64,000 nucleotides of DNA from contig NC_051853.1 in the NCBI RefSeq assembly GCF_905115235.1, positions 47,985,467 to 48,049,466 of the forward strand, in the 5' to 3' direction. The translations under genes and the position numbers were made by a program. Under the pieces are notes generated by a model. That model was not told the DNA's origin. It saw only the letters and a program-made list of their open reading frames with translations, and ran no database searches. Shown here in pieces: positions 53,630-63,390 of the stretch (position 1 is its first letter; each line of letters starts with the position of its first letter). Source of the DNA: Hermetia illucens (Eukaryota; Arthropoda; Insecta; Diptera; Stratiomyidae).

Positions 53630-55511
53630 ACGAAATATTGTATATGAATTTGAAAGAACATTGGACCCTACAAGCAATAGGCTTCGAAACTGGTGAACCC
53701 GAACTCGACACCCTCGAAATTTTATTCCCTCATCTTCGCAGTGAAGTGAGAGGATAGTGGCCGTTATTTTTACAGTAGCAGGACAACGGCTTAATTAGTA
53801 ACGGTGTGGTGTGGACTCGTTTGTGTCTGAAATTGACTGAAATTGACGCAGCATCAGAAATCAACCGGAGAATATTTGCTGGGCAGATTCATTATTCAGC
53901 TCCAATACTGATCAATTAGTTAAGGAACACAGAGCAGAAGGCAAGCATGTAATGAAAAAAACAAATTGCAGATGATTTCAAATAACCAAAATTGCCCGAA
54001 GAATACAAAGAACTTGAGGACAAGCAAGAGTTCCGCAGTCGTACTTCTACAAAATCTCCAACCAACTTCAGCTTCACCATTTTAGGTGTAGACTTCTTGT
54101 GTCACTATGGGTTGCTAGTAGACTTGCAGCACAACCAATCTTAATTCGTCAGGCAAAATTTATCACACCCCAACAACAATCTTTCCGTACTTTTGGATGA
54201 CATTACTGACTCTCGTGTTCCTCCTCCTCCAAAAGTTCAGCCAGATTACTACCGAATGTAGCCTGTCAAAACCAGTGAAGCACAATATGCAGCATCACAT
54301 TAACACCTCTGGTTCCCCTATCTTCCCAAAGGTGCGTCCTCTACCACCCCAGAAGCTGGCTATTGCACGGAAAGAATTCGAGCAGCTTATCCAACAGGGT
54401 ATATGCAGACCTTCAGACAACTGTAGGTCTTCCCCACTCCATATGGTCCCTAAGCGAAACGGCGAATGGTGTCCCTATGGGGATTAGAGAAGTCTAAACG
54501 CACTGACTGATATCCCATGCCATTCATCCACGACTTTGCGCATCATCTCGCAAACTGCCGCATCTTTCGACCTTGGATTTAACCAAGACGTATCACCAAA
54601 TCCCTGAAGCTCCAGAAGACATTCCGAAGACGCCAATATCCACACCCTTCGGACTCTGCGAATTCACACGGATGACTTTCTGGTTGTACAACGCGGCGCA
54701 AACCTTTCAAAAGTTCATCCACTCGGTCCTGCGAAACCTCGATTTCTGTTCCGTGTATTTGGATGATATTTTGGTCGCTTCTTCCTCAGAGTCTGAGAAT
54801 TTAGCCCATATCGAGTGCATTTTCTAACGTCTCCTTGAGGCCGAATTAGTCCTAAACGTTGATAAATGCAAGTTTCTCCAAACACAAGTGAGATTCCTCG
54901 GCCACTCCATTTCCCTTGACAGAATACAGCCCGACCCAGGTAAGGTGCCAGCGATCACAAATTTCCCGCGTCCGAAAACTGTGAAGGAGTTGAGGAGGCT
55001 CTTGCGCATGCTAAACTTCTATCGTCGTTTCCTGCCCAAGGCTTACTTGTCTGACCCCAAAACTAAAGACACACGAGAGATTGTGTGGTCTGCAGAGGCT
55101 GTTCACGCGTTTGACAAATCCTGACAATAACTGGCTGATGCTACACTCTTGACATTTCCGCTCAACGAAACTACAGCACCTACGATTGTGAACTTCTCGC
55201 CGCGTACTTAAGCATTAAATACTTCAGTTTCTCCCTAGAAGGCAGGCCGTTCACAGTGTTCACGGACCATAACCCTTTCTCATATGGTTTGAAATAAAAG
55301 CCCGACAAAGCGTGCCCTCGTCAGTTTCGACACCTGAGCTTTATAAGCCCGTTCACGTCCGACATACAGCACGTGTCTGGCAAGGACAACATAGTTGCTG
55401 ACGCTTTGTCACGTGCCTCCGAGGTAAACACCCCCGCATCACTCGGCTATCTCTAAGACGCAGGAGGATGACACAGTGCTTCAAAACCTCAAATCCAACC
55501 CCAAATACCAA
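53630..55511 (+). mobile_element. Gypsy LTR retrotransposon fossil, unit 3
   Basis: Parts seen: a protease-like stretch (about 54070-54150), reverse transcriptase (about 54380-55120) and the start of RNase H (about 55160-55440). Integrase and LTRs are not present. It is closely related to the unit 2 copy and broken, with several breaks. It ends against sequence containing a mariner piece. Confidence 0.75.
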
Positions 55512-55559
55512 TTTGCAAGAATAAATATCTACACCAATGAAAAAGAAACAACAAGTTTT

Positions 55560-55850
55560 TTATAATTTCAGATAATTAATCGTTGGAAATACCGCATAAT
55601 TACGTTCGGTTATTGGAGCGTTTGAAGGATGAAATCGGGGAAAAATGAGCCCATTTGAAGAAAAAGAAAGTGCGGCTGTTCCGTGTCACAAATCAATGAA
55701 AACAATGGCAAAATTACATGAATTGGGCTTCCAATTGCTTCAGCATTCACCGTATTCTCCAGATCTGGCCCCTAGCGTAATTTGCATGTTCTCATATGAT
55801 ATCAAAATCATACTTGGAAATTTCAAAAGCCAAGTAGGAACGGAGCCCAT
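55560..55850 (+). mobile_element. Mariner-type DNA transposon fragment
   Basis: The frame 55645-55860 has K-S-M-K-T-M-A-K-L-H-E-L-G-F and H-S-P-Y-S-P-D-L-A-P-S, the C-terminal core of mariner transposases. The aspartate in S-P-D-L-A-P is the third member of the D,D34D triad. Upstream bases (55570-55650) match the region before it in other frames. The N-terminus, the first two acidic residues and the terminal inverted repeats are not seen. This is an isolated dead piece. Confidence 0.75.
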
Positions 55851-55861
55851 ATACAGATGAT

Positions 55862-56285
55862 ACGTTGACTCCCATAGTTTACATAAAACTACTAATGACA
55901 ACGGAGTGCATATTATCCAACTAACATTGTCGCACGAAATGGTTGTTTGAAGCACCTGGTTTGCGTCAAAAGCGGTCCACAAACATACGATACATGGGCC
56001 TCTCCAATAGGGACTACTTTCAACCAAATTTACCATGTCCCCTAACCTTGCCACCTTTCAGCCATGATGAATGTCAAAACATATAGGGAGAGATCATACA
56101 GACTCAGATTACTACCTTATTTGCACGGTGTCCAGAGCTCGAATAACAATACCACCTCTAATCCCCTCTGACAACATCTGTAACCGCACTTATCAGAGAC
56201 CCTGGATATGAAGCATCAACAAATTATCTTCACAACTACCTGAAGAACGTTATTATTGGTACGGTCACAAACATACTTGGCCTGA
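55862..56285 (+). mobile_element. RTE-A endonuclease and linker debris
   Basis: Plus strand: S-H-E-M-V-V, S-T-W-F-A-S-K-A-V-H-K-H, matching the endonuclease piece at 2361-2152 (minus). It is followed near 56220-56280 by a stretch matching the linker (T-N-Y-L-H-N-Y-L-K-N-V-I-I-G-T-V-T-N-I-L-G). Frames are broken and the middle is missing. Confidence 0.65.
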
Positions 56286-56287
56286 GT

Positions 56288-56815
56288 CAGCTCCCTCGAC
56301 GATGCCCTACCTTGTCGTGGTGAGGAAACTCAGCAAGGAAGATCCTCCACGAAACGAAAAGTGACACCTGAAGCCAAGCGGTAATCAAAACCTCAAGCCA
56401 AGGTGTGACTACCATGCCGAAGGTCGAATGGTCACAGGGGTTAAGAACAGGCCGTAAACGGTGAACTCTGGGTACCATGGGACCCCCAGTTTCAACTAGC
56501 CTTGTCTCGGCCAAAAGGGGCCTCTGCCGAGATTGACTTACTTTCCCCGATAAAACTGAGACCATGGCAGCCAATTATTAAAAAAAAAAAAAATCTGTTA
56601 AACAAACACAATTAAACCTCGATCGTGACGATCCAACCACGAGTGAAGGAGCAAGTTCATCAATGGAGAACCTGAGTCTAGACTAGACTAGATTCTCCAC
56701 TTACTCAGGTGGAAACCAATCTAATTGGGGCCCAGTCTTTAACGGGCGAGTCGAAGCAGGCCGCTTCTGTCAGCACTCTTGACCCCAGGCTCCAATCGGC
56801 CCCACTTGCAACTTG
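56288..56815 (+). mobile_element. LOA-B 5' end, plus-strand copy
   Basis: Homologous to the reverse complement of about 47262-46770: a 5' UTR with CCCTCGACGATGCCCTACC, GGACCCCCAGTTTCAACTAGC and CGGCCAAAAGGGGCC, then the ORF1 start (D-D-P-T-T-S-E-G-A-type stretch and S-L-R-D-E-S-K-Q). More divergent than the three unit copies, so an independent insertion of the family. Confidence 0.6.
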
Positions 56816-56834
56816 GTGTGCAGAATACCCGCAG

Positions 56835-57627
56835 CAGGCGCGGAAATTTTACCAATAAGTCAATAGGATGAAGCTTTATGCATCTCGATGCCCATCGTAT
56901 CAAGACAAAGAGGGAAATCTGATTTGCGAGAGAAGGGCATATTGGAGCGATGGGTTGAGTACTTTGATGAACTGCTCAATAACCAAAATATCAGCAACAA
57001 ATTAGATTTTCTCTGTACGGCAAGCGAGGGAAGAAACTCTTGGAATATGGCCATCAGTTGCATCACCACCATTCATTGACTTCAAGGCATCCCGACGAAG
57101 TTGATAAGACCGACTAGACCATGACCAACGTGCGAAACCAGATAAAATCAGCAGGATCACTCTCGAGACCATCCAATATCAGCAATGATCTAAGACAAGG
57201 AGATGTCCTATCATGCATCTTCTTTAACCTGGTCAACTGCGAAGAAGACAGAGGGATCTGTTATCGTGACCAGATGAATGAAGTGCTCAAATACACTTCA
57301 ACAGAGCCTATTTCAGCCTACAAAAACGGTTCCGCTTTAAACGTCTCACCATAGGTTTAAAGTTCTTCTGTGCAAGACAGTGCTTATGTATTCTTCGGAG
57401 GCTTGGGCTCTTAGCAAGAAAAATTGGGAACTCTTAGCCGTCTTTGAGAGTGGTAGAAAAAGACGATATGGTTGACCTTGGCTCAGACGGAACGATAACG
57501 TAGCCCGTGACGCCGAACAGCTTTTAGAGATATCGAATTGGTGGACCTCGGCCCAGAACCGGAATTTCTGGAGTTCCTTACTAAGGTAGGCCTAGACTGA
57601 ATACCGGTTGTTGCGGGGTTGATGATG
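56835..57627 (+). mobile_element. RTE-A LINE, internally reduced plus-strand copy
   Basis: Starts in the linker (Q-Q-A-R-K-F-Y-Q-x-V), continues with L-E-R-W-V-E-Y-F-D-E-L-L-N-N-Q, then scraps of reverse transcriptase (M-T-N-V-R-N-Q-I-K-S-A-G-S-L-S-R-P, L-R-Q-G-D-V-L-S-C-I-F-F-N). It ends with the C-terminal segment and a short TGATGATGAT tail at about 57617-57628. It lies directly upstream of the gene 5 relic. Confidence 0.65.
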
Positions 57628-57664
57628 ATTTGGATTTATTTTAATATGTTTCCAGGAGGTATTG

Positions 57665-57835
57665 CATTTTGTTCAAGTTATTTCTGATCACCCAGCAATA
57701 ACAACGAAAGTAAAAATGTTGCTCCCTAAGCAATCAATCATCGATTTTAGTGACCATTTTATCGGAGATGGTGAGCGGCTGCACGTCATACTTGAAGGGA
57801 TGTTATATATTGGTTACCTTTGGTATATACAGTTT
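57665..57835 (+). promoter_or_regulatory. Promoter block of the MBF2-like gene 5 relic
   Basis: Conserved elements are still visible: CTGATCACCC, AACGAAAGTAAAAATGTTGC, ATCGATT, TTTATCGGAGATGGTGAGCGG, GCACGTCATACTTGAAGGG and TATATA at 57825-57830, followed by TTGCACTGATTCG. It is more diverged than in genes 2-4 but as complete as in gene 1. Confidence 0.65.
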
Positions 57836-57889
57836 GCACTGATTCGAATTTGTTAGTTTCAATCCGATATTGTTCTGGTTTGAATACAA

Positions 57890-58121
57890 ATGCCCAGTTT
57901 AATAAAAGCTTTGGCGATTTTGTGCGCTGTCCTATCCGTTAGAGCTTTCTGCTCAAACGGAAACAAAGCAGGGGGTTCCCAAAAAATTGTAATTGAGATG
58001 AAGGGGTTGAATAAAACTAGGGACTGTCAATTGGGAGATCCTTTAACTCCGGAGATTTCAAATTTGCTTGATGGCGCCTTTGCACGCGTAGTTAGGTACA
58101 GATTTGGAAGAAGAGTTCCAA
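57890..58121 (+). pseudogene. MBF2-like gene 5: first exon only
   Basis: An open first exon with a signal peptide (M-P-S-L-I-K-A-L-A-I-L-C-A-V-L-S-V-R-A), C-S-N-G-N, one sequon (N-K-T) and the closing R-F-G-R-R-V-P. Compared with gene 1 it lacks about seven residues of the G-C-P-D-H-E-W-G-C region and so two cysteines. The donor reads GTAATT instead of GTAAGT. No second exon resembling S-Y-V-E-I or G-G-I-G-Q was found from there to 58860. The promoter is retained. It is most likely a truncated pseudogene; a fast-evolved downstream exon is not excluded. Confidence 0.7.
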
Positions 58122-58492
58122 GTAATTTTTTTTTTAATAGAACTTTAATAAGATTATGGAAGCATTAGATGTAACAATATATCTCTATCATGCATTATTT
58201 CGACCCTTAGCCCACTAAAAAATATTTCTCCTTCGCCGGTGCACTTGGAATTTGGTTGCTGGTTGCTGATTAACGCAAAATCAAGCGTGTTGTTGATTGT
58301 TGAGCGATTTTTATGGAGTGTTTAACACCAGATCAAGATTGTTGATTGTTGAGGGGAGCGTTGAAATTGTTGTTTTACATACATACTGTTGATTAATGCG
58401 GAAAGGTGTTGGTTGAAAGTCTGAAGGGTACTGATTGGTGGTATTGGAGAGTGTCGAAAGACGAAAGGCACGGGGTTTACTGATGTTATTGT
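58122..58492. other. Unassigned stretch after gene 5 relic
   Basis: Contains repeated TTGATTGTTGAG motifs (near 58294, 58341) and no gene. The lost second exon of the MBF2-like gene is not recognisable here. Confidence 0.35.
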
Positions 58493-58684
58493 TTAGGATT
58501 TGTCGCTTGATATCGTGTACTTCTTGTTTCGGCTTCGTTTGTAATTCTTGTACAGCTGCACAATGGTCACGAGAACAGTTAATGTAGTTTGAAGTTGCAG
58601 TGACTCAATGTCCACTAGACTAATAATAATCGAGCTAACGACTTTGCTAGTGGTTTCTACTTTTTTACCGGAAGATCCACCCAT
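58493..58684 (-). other. Small open frame with possible myristoylation and membrane segment
   Basis: A 63-codon minus-strand frame in a good start context (AACCATGGG). It begins M-G-G-S-S-G-K-K, a possible N-myristoylation start. It has a hydrophobic stretch around residues 18-44 and a basic end (N-Y-K-R-S-R-N-K-K-Y). I do not recognise the family. It might belong to an unidentified mobile or virus-derived element, or be chance. Confidence 0.25.
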
Positions 58685-58812
58685 GGTTATAGGTTAACTC
58701 CATTGGCTTAGTTCTCTTTAGTCTTTTATATTTGCACCACATAATGATTCTCCTTGCAGTAGTATTACATGACTTCGCAATCTTTTCACACATCGTTCAG
58801 AAAATGAGTACA

Positions 58813-58862
58813 CAAAGCCTTTCATACCTGAAGTGTCCAGTTTCCGGTTTCCCGACTTGTTT
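58813..58862. repeat. Dispersed 50-bp repeat, copy 1
   Basis: CCTTTCATACCTGAAGTGTC followed by TTCCGGTTTCCCGACTTGTT. A second copy lies at 62488-62537, inside RTE-B. It is probably the end of an unidentified interspersed element. Confidence 0.55.
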
Positions 58863-58863
58863 C

Positions 58864-59145
58864 TCATTTATGTATTTTAAGCTTCGTTGTCGCCGTGTAG
58901 AATTTTGAGGCAGTGAGACGGTTTTTGTTGCTGAACAAAATGGCTATGTCGTCGGTAAAAGTGGCGGTGTTAATTTCATTGCCTGTTGGTAGATCAGCCG
59001 TGCATATTAGGAAGACAATTGGATCAAGGACACTTCCTTGCGGTACTTCCACATGGATATAGTAAAGTTTACTTTTGTGACCATTGTAGGATACTTTGAA
59101 GCTGTTGTGATCTAGGTAGTTGAATAACATATTCACCGATAGCAA
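58864..59145 (-). mobile_element. Jockey-clade reverse transcriptase fragment
   Basis: Minus strand: E-V-P-Q-G-S-V-L-D-P-I-V-F-L (motif B) and T-A-T-F-T-D-D-I-A-I-L (catalytic box with F-T-D-D), then T-A-S-K-F-Y. It has 93 codons. No other part of the element is nearby. Confidence 0.65.
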
Positions 59146-59300
59146 GAAGAAGTATTATCGGTGACAGGATGCAGTTGTGGCGGACACCCCCTTTGGACAT
59201 CAGTCCAGTACCTGACATTTGGCCCCATTATATGTTGCTCTGATGACAGATGTTAGTTTCTCCGGAATGTTCCTCCTCCTCAATGTGGCAAGTCAACATA
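59110..59300 (-). mobile_element. RTE-B reverse transcriptase scrap
   Basis: Minus strand: R-N-I-P-E-K-L-T-S-V-I-R-A-T-Y-N-G-A-K-C-Q-V-L and, in a second frame, G-V-R-H-N-C-I-L-S-P-I-I-L-L-L-A-I-G. This is the conserved stretch before the palm in RTE-like enzymes. It joins the Jockey piece on its left. Confidence 0.5.
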
Positions 59301-59399
59301 TTCCTACCCAGCCTATCTCCTATTTCTGATTTATCAAACACCTCAAATTCCTAAGTCTCAAGCTAGCATTATATTGCTTACAAAATTTTGTATCCACTT

Positions 59400-61170
59400 C
59401 AAATTCATCATCATCATAAACGGCGCAACAACCAGTATTCGGTCTAGGCCATAAAAAGCTGTCTGGCGTCCTGACCTACGCCATCGCTCCATCTCAGGCA
59501 GGGTCTGCCTCGTCTTCTTTTTCTACCATAGATATTGCCCATATAGACTTTCTGGGTTGGATCATCCTCATCCATACGGATTAAGTGACCCGCCCATCGT
59601 AACCTATTGAGCCGGATTTTATCCACAACCGGACGGTCATGGTACCGCTCATGGATTTCGACGTTATGTAGACTACGGAATCGTTCATCCTCATGTAGGT
59701 GGCCAAACATTTTTCGGAGGATTCTTCTCTCGAACGCGGCCAAGAGTTCGCAATCTTTTTTGCTAAGAACCCAAGTCTCCGAGGAATATATGAAGACTGG
59801 CAAGATCTTTGTCTTGTACAGTAAGAGCTGAGTAAGTAAGCTGAAATAGGCTCTGTTGGCTGACAACAACCGTGGGCGAATTTCATCGTCGTATCTGTTA
59901 TCGGTTGTGATTTTCGACCCTAGATAGGAGAAATTATCAACGGTCTCAAAGTTGTATTCTCCTATCCTTATTCTTCCCGTTTGGTTGTTTAGTTTTTGGT
60001 GCTGACGTTGCCACCATATATTTTGTCTTCTCTTCATTGATGTGCAGCCCAAGATCTCGTGCCGCCTGCTCGATCTGGGTGAAGGCAGTTTGTACGTCTC
60101 GGGTCGCTCTTCCCATGATGTCGATATCGTCTGCATAGGCCAGTAGTTGGGTGGACTTAAAGAGGATCGTATCCCTTGCATTTACTTCAGCATCACGGAT
60201 CACTTTCTCCAGGGCAAGTTTAAAAAGGACGCATGATAGGGCATCCTCTTGCCGTAGACCGCTATTGATGTCGAATGGTCTTGAAAGTGATCCTTCTGCT
60301 TTTATCTGACCTCGCACATTGGTCAGGGTCAGCCTAGTCAGTCTTATCACTTTCGTCGGGATACTGAATTCTCTCATGGCCGTGTACAGTTTTACTTTGC
60401 TATCAGGCTGCTATCAGGCCTAGCAAGATAGTGGAGAATATCTTATAGGTGGTACTCTGCAACATGATACCTCTATAATTGCTATACTGTGTGATATCTC
60501 CCTTTTATGTATGAGACAGATAACGCCTCGCTGCCAGTCGTCAGGCATTGATTCGACTTATGGTTTTTAAACCGATGAATTGCAAGAACTGTTTCTTCTA
60601 TACGTGGTGGTGGCATTATTTGTCCGTCGTCATCAGTTGGGGACCTGCAACTCGCCGATGATCTGGATGTACAGTAGCTCATCAAAGTACTCAACTCATC
60701 GCTCCAATATGCCCATTCTGTCAGAAATGAGATTTCCCTTTGTCTCGACAGGATGAACATCGAGGTGTGTAAGGCTTCATCCTGCTGACTTGTTGGTAAA
60801 ACTTGCGCGTCTGGTGCGGCTGCTCCCTGCACTTTTCTAGTTCACAGACTTATTGGTTATCCAAGGCTTCCTTTTTCCGTCTGTGAAGTCGCTTCTCCGG
60901 TCGCCAGAGTTCGTGATAAGTCTCTGCGCCTGCCCGCGTCCTTTGAGAATGCAAAATTTACTCGGTATGCAGCATTCTTCCGTTCTGTTGCTAGCTTACA
61001 TTCATCGTCAAACCAGCCGTTTCAACTCTTTTTGCGGCTGGGGCCAAATATGTTTGTAGCCGTATTTATGATGACGTTCTTCAGGTAATTGTGAGGATCA
61101 TTTGTTGATGCTTCATCTCCAGGATCTCTGTTGACTGCGGTTATTGCGGCATCCATTTCCCTCCCCCCGC
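59400..61170 (-). mobile_element. RTE-A LINE, well preserved C-terminal half
   Basis: Starts at the CATCATCAT tail (59407). 60181-59444 is a 245-codon frame with V-D-N-F-S-Y-L-G-S-K-I-T-T-D, S-S-E-T-W-V-L-S-K, L-R-W-A-G-H-L-I-R-M-D-E-D-D-P and G-R-K-R-R-R-G-R-P. 60377-59946 has T-N-V-R-G-Q-I-K, G-L-R-Q-E-D-A-L-S-C-V-L-F and A-Y-A-D-D-I-D-I. The linker follows, damaged, to about 61170. Among the copies here this has the longest intact C-terminal frame. Confidence 0.8.
59444..60377 (-). pseudogene. RTE-A reverse transcriptase palm to C-terminus
   Basis: Two overlapping frames, 60377-59946 (143 codons, catalytic A-Y-A-D-D intact) and 60181-59444 (245 codons, thumb and the R-L-R-W-A-G-H-L-I-R-M domain). 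A single frame change between them and heavy damage upstream show the copy is dead. It is the best template in the window for recognising the family. Confidence 0.7.
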
Positions 61171-61559
61171 TTCACATTTGAAATCTAAGAAAGATTATAT
61201 TTTAACCCAAACAAACTACTATTTCCATATGTATATATTTACATCAAGAAAGCAACCGCAACTTTCAGATTCGCCTCATGGCGTCAAGGTGTATAACATT
61301 TTGTTTTAGGATAAATGACTTTGTATAAATAGACGTAGGATAAGAGTTGCAGGCCAGAATTAACTTGGAGACAGTCAAGATTAAACCGTGTTTTTGTTCT
61401 TCCAAACACTACAACTCGAAGGTTGTAATCGAGTATTAGTAATTCTGTAATTTTAGGATTACAGAAAGATAAGCTTTGTGACAAAGCTCTGTAATTCAAG
61501 GATTACAGACAGACAGTTCCAATTTGATCCGCAGGGTGTTCAATGCATTAGGATTCAGA
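61171..61559. other. Unassigned AT-rich gap with clustered palindromes
   Basis: No gene. Three inverted repeats lie back to back at 61445-61464, 61472-61488 and 61489-61508. Confidence 0.4.
61445..61508. repeat. Three adjacent palindromes
   Basis: CTGTAATTTTAGGATTACAG (61445-61464), AGCTTTGTGACAAAGCT (61472-61488) and CTGTAATTCAAGGATTACAG (61489-61508). The outer two are near copies of each other. Possibly the end of a small palindromic transposon. Confidence 0.6.
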
Positions 61560-63390
61560 GCAGAAAGCAGCATGCTCCCTGACGATCAAGCTTTGGAATC
61601 TTACGGATCAGCCTCTTCTTCCACTCTCTGGGAAAAGACCCGGAATTCCAAAATTTGCAGTAACTGCAGATGCAGCGATAAATAACTCTGCGGGGGGACT
61701 GTCAAGACTAGGGGTTTTACTCCATTTGACTGCATTAATGGCCGAAAGGATTTCTCTTGTGCTTGGAGAAACAGTCCATATACGCATGTTACGGTAACAA
61801 GCCATTTCAACCACAAAAGGAGGCACGTCACCGGATGTGATAAGATTAAGAACCGTGGTGAAGTGTCCTTTCCGCTTTTTCAGCTGCTGGTCATCGTGGA
61901 TGAGAAGTCGACCATTAAGACCTTGACAGGACCATCAAAGCTCTTTCGTGATGCGGTATACACTTCTGAAATCTTCGTGTTCTGCAGCATCTTCCGCATC
62001 TCTGACCAGCGCAGTAGCAAATTGTATCTTGTCGCGGCGTACACTATGCTGTACTTTTCGGAATTCCGCTCCGTATCGGAGTACGAGCGCGCCTGCCATC
62101 GCTCACAGCAGTCAATAGAACTTTCAATCCCTTCCGTTCTTCGCTCCGCTTCTACGATTCCGCAGTCAGCCAGACTCTCCCTTCGGGACGTGGCCATAGC
62201 ACCCTGTATAACACCCGAGAAAAGGGCATTTTTTAAGGTTTTGTTTGTAAAACATTGCAGCAATGTAGGCTACAGTATAGATCATGATCCTGTCAAATTT
62301 GGTGAAAATCGCACTATTACTAAAAAAGTTATACTAGGTCAAATCTGCACTCCTCTGCAAATTCAAGACTATGAATGTCAATATCACTTGAAAGTGGCTA
62401 TTTTCACATAATATATGCATATTTTACGTGCTACATGCTAATGGGACAAATGCACACCCAAATCTCTTTATAAAAGAAATACACAAAACCTTTCATACCT
62501 GAAGCGTCTAGCTTCCGGTTTCCCGACTTGTTATATTTTCCAAATGCTCATCAATATCCTCAAATGGGCTACTCAGTATATCTACGTCCGATCAACAAAA
62601 TAGCTCTCAAATTGTTGAGCGACAGTTGAATCATGCAAGCGGTCGCTATTGAATTTAGGCGGACGCAGTTCTCCAAACCTGCGAGAAGTGGCGAATGCAA
62701 GACGCAAGAGAACGTATGCGACCATCAGATGGTGATCTCTTTCGAAGCGGATGTCAGCGCCACTCTTGTTACGCACTTCCAGGAAAGAACTCCTAAATAT
62801 ATTGCTGATCACGAAGTGGTCGATCTGATTGTTCGTACGGTGTCGGTCAGTTGAAACTCAACTGACCTTATGACAGGCTATGTGCTCGAACAATGTGCCC
62901 CCAATGACGAGGCGGTGGAAGTTACACAAATCCACAAATTTCCCACCATTATCATTCCGGTGACCAAGCCCGTGCTTCCCCATCACATGTCCAAGCAAGG
63001 TGTTGTCCGAGCCCACCTTGGCATTCCACCACGATCACAATGTAACCTTTAGGAAGCCTTCCCTAAATTGCGTGCAATTGCTGGTAGAAAGCATCCTTCT
63101 TTATTATATCGGAAGTTTCCGTTGGTGCGTAGCGTTGTACAATTATGATGCTCTTGAACCTGGACCGGAATCTCGCAGTCAAAATCCTGTCAGAAACCGG
63201 CTTTACGGCAGCCGTCAAAAACAACCCGGTACCGGATTCGCCTCTGATACCACTCGACTTTTCAGAGTACAAAAGGACGTTGCTGGAAGTGGGTGAGGAA
63301 TACTCTCCAGAGTTCCACCATCTTACTTTGCTTAGGCCCAAAATGATCAGTTTATATCACTTCAATTCTCGCTCAAGTTGAAGAAACCAG
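61560..63390 (-). mobile_element. RTE-like LINE, second family (RTE-B), minus-strand copy
   Basis: Reading right to left: endonuclease (63341-63063 with G-L-S-K-V-R-W-W-N-S-G-E-Y, V-S-D-R-I-L-T-A-R-F, Q-R-Y-A-P-T-E-T and D-A-F-Y-Q-Q-L-H; then 62960-62582 with N-F-H-R-L-V-I-G-G-T-L-F, N-Q-I-D-H-F-V-I-S, N-K-S-G-A-D-I and D-H-H-L-M-V-A). A foreign stretch follows at about 62265-62580, then the linker and N-terminal reverse transcriptase (62263-61560). Catalytic residues of the endonuclease appear present, but stops and frame changes break it. The palm region is absent. Confidence 0.7.
62265..62540. mobile_element. Unclassified insertion within RTE-B
   Basis: An AT-rich stretch separates the endonuclease from the linker of RTE-B. 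Its right end is the dispersed repeat CCTTTCATACCTGAAGCGTC/TTCCGGTTTCCCGACTTGTT also seen at 58813-58862. No protein is recognisable. Confidence 0.4.

Larger units (their letters stand above)
44834..55511. repeat. Segmental duplication unit 3
   Basis: About 10.7 kb with the same order as units 1 and 2. The left end is at 44834 inside RTE-A, and the right end at about 55511 inside the Gypsy RNase H region, where a mariner piece follows. Confidence 0.75.

Noticed and set aside
31120-55511. Units 2 and 3 as two haplotypes of one locus placed side by side by the assembler
   Set aside because: Not fully excluded. The units have different private indels, different flanking debris and many replacement differences in the gene, so true tandem copies seem likelier; long reads would decide.
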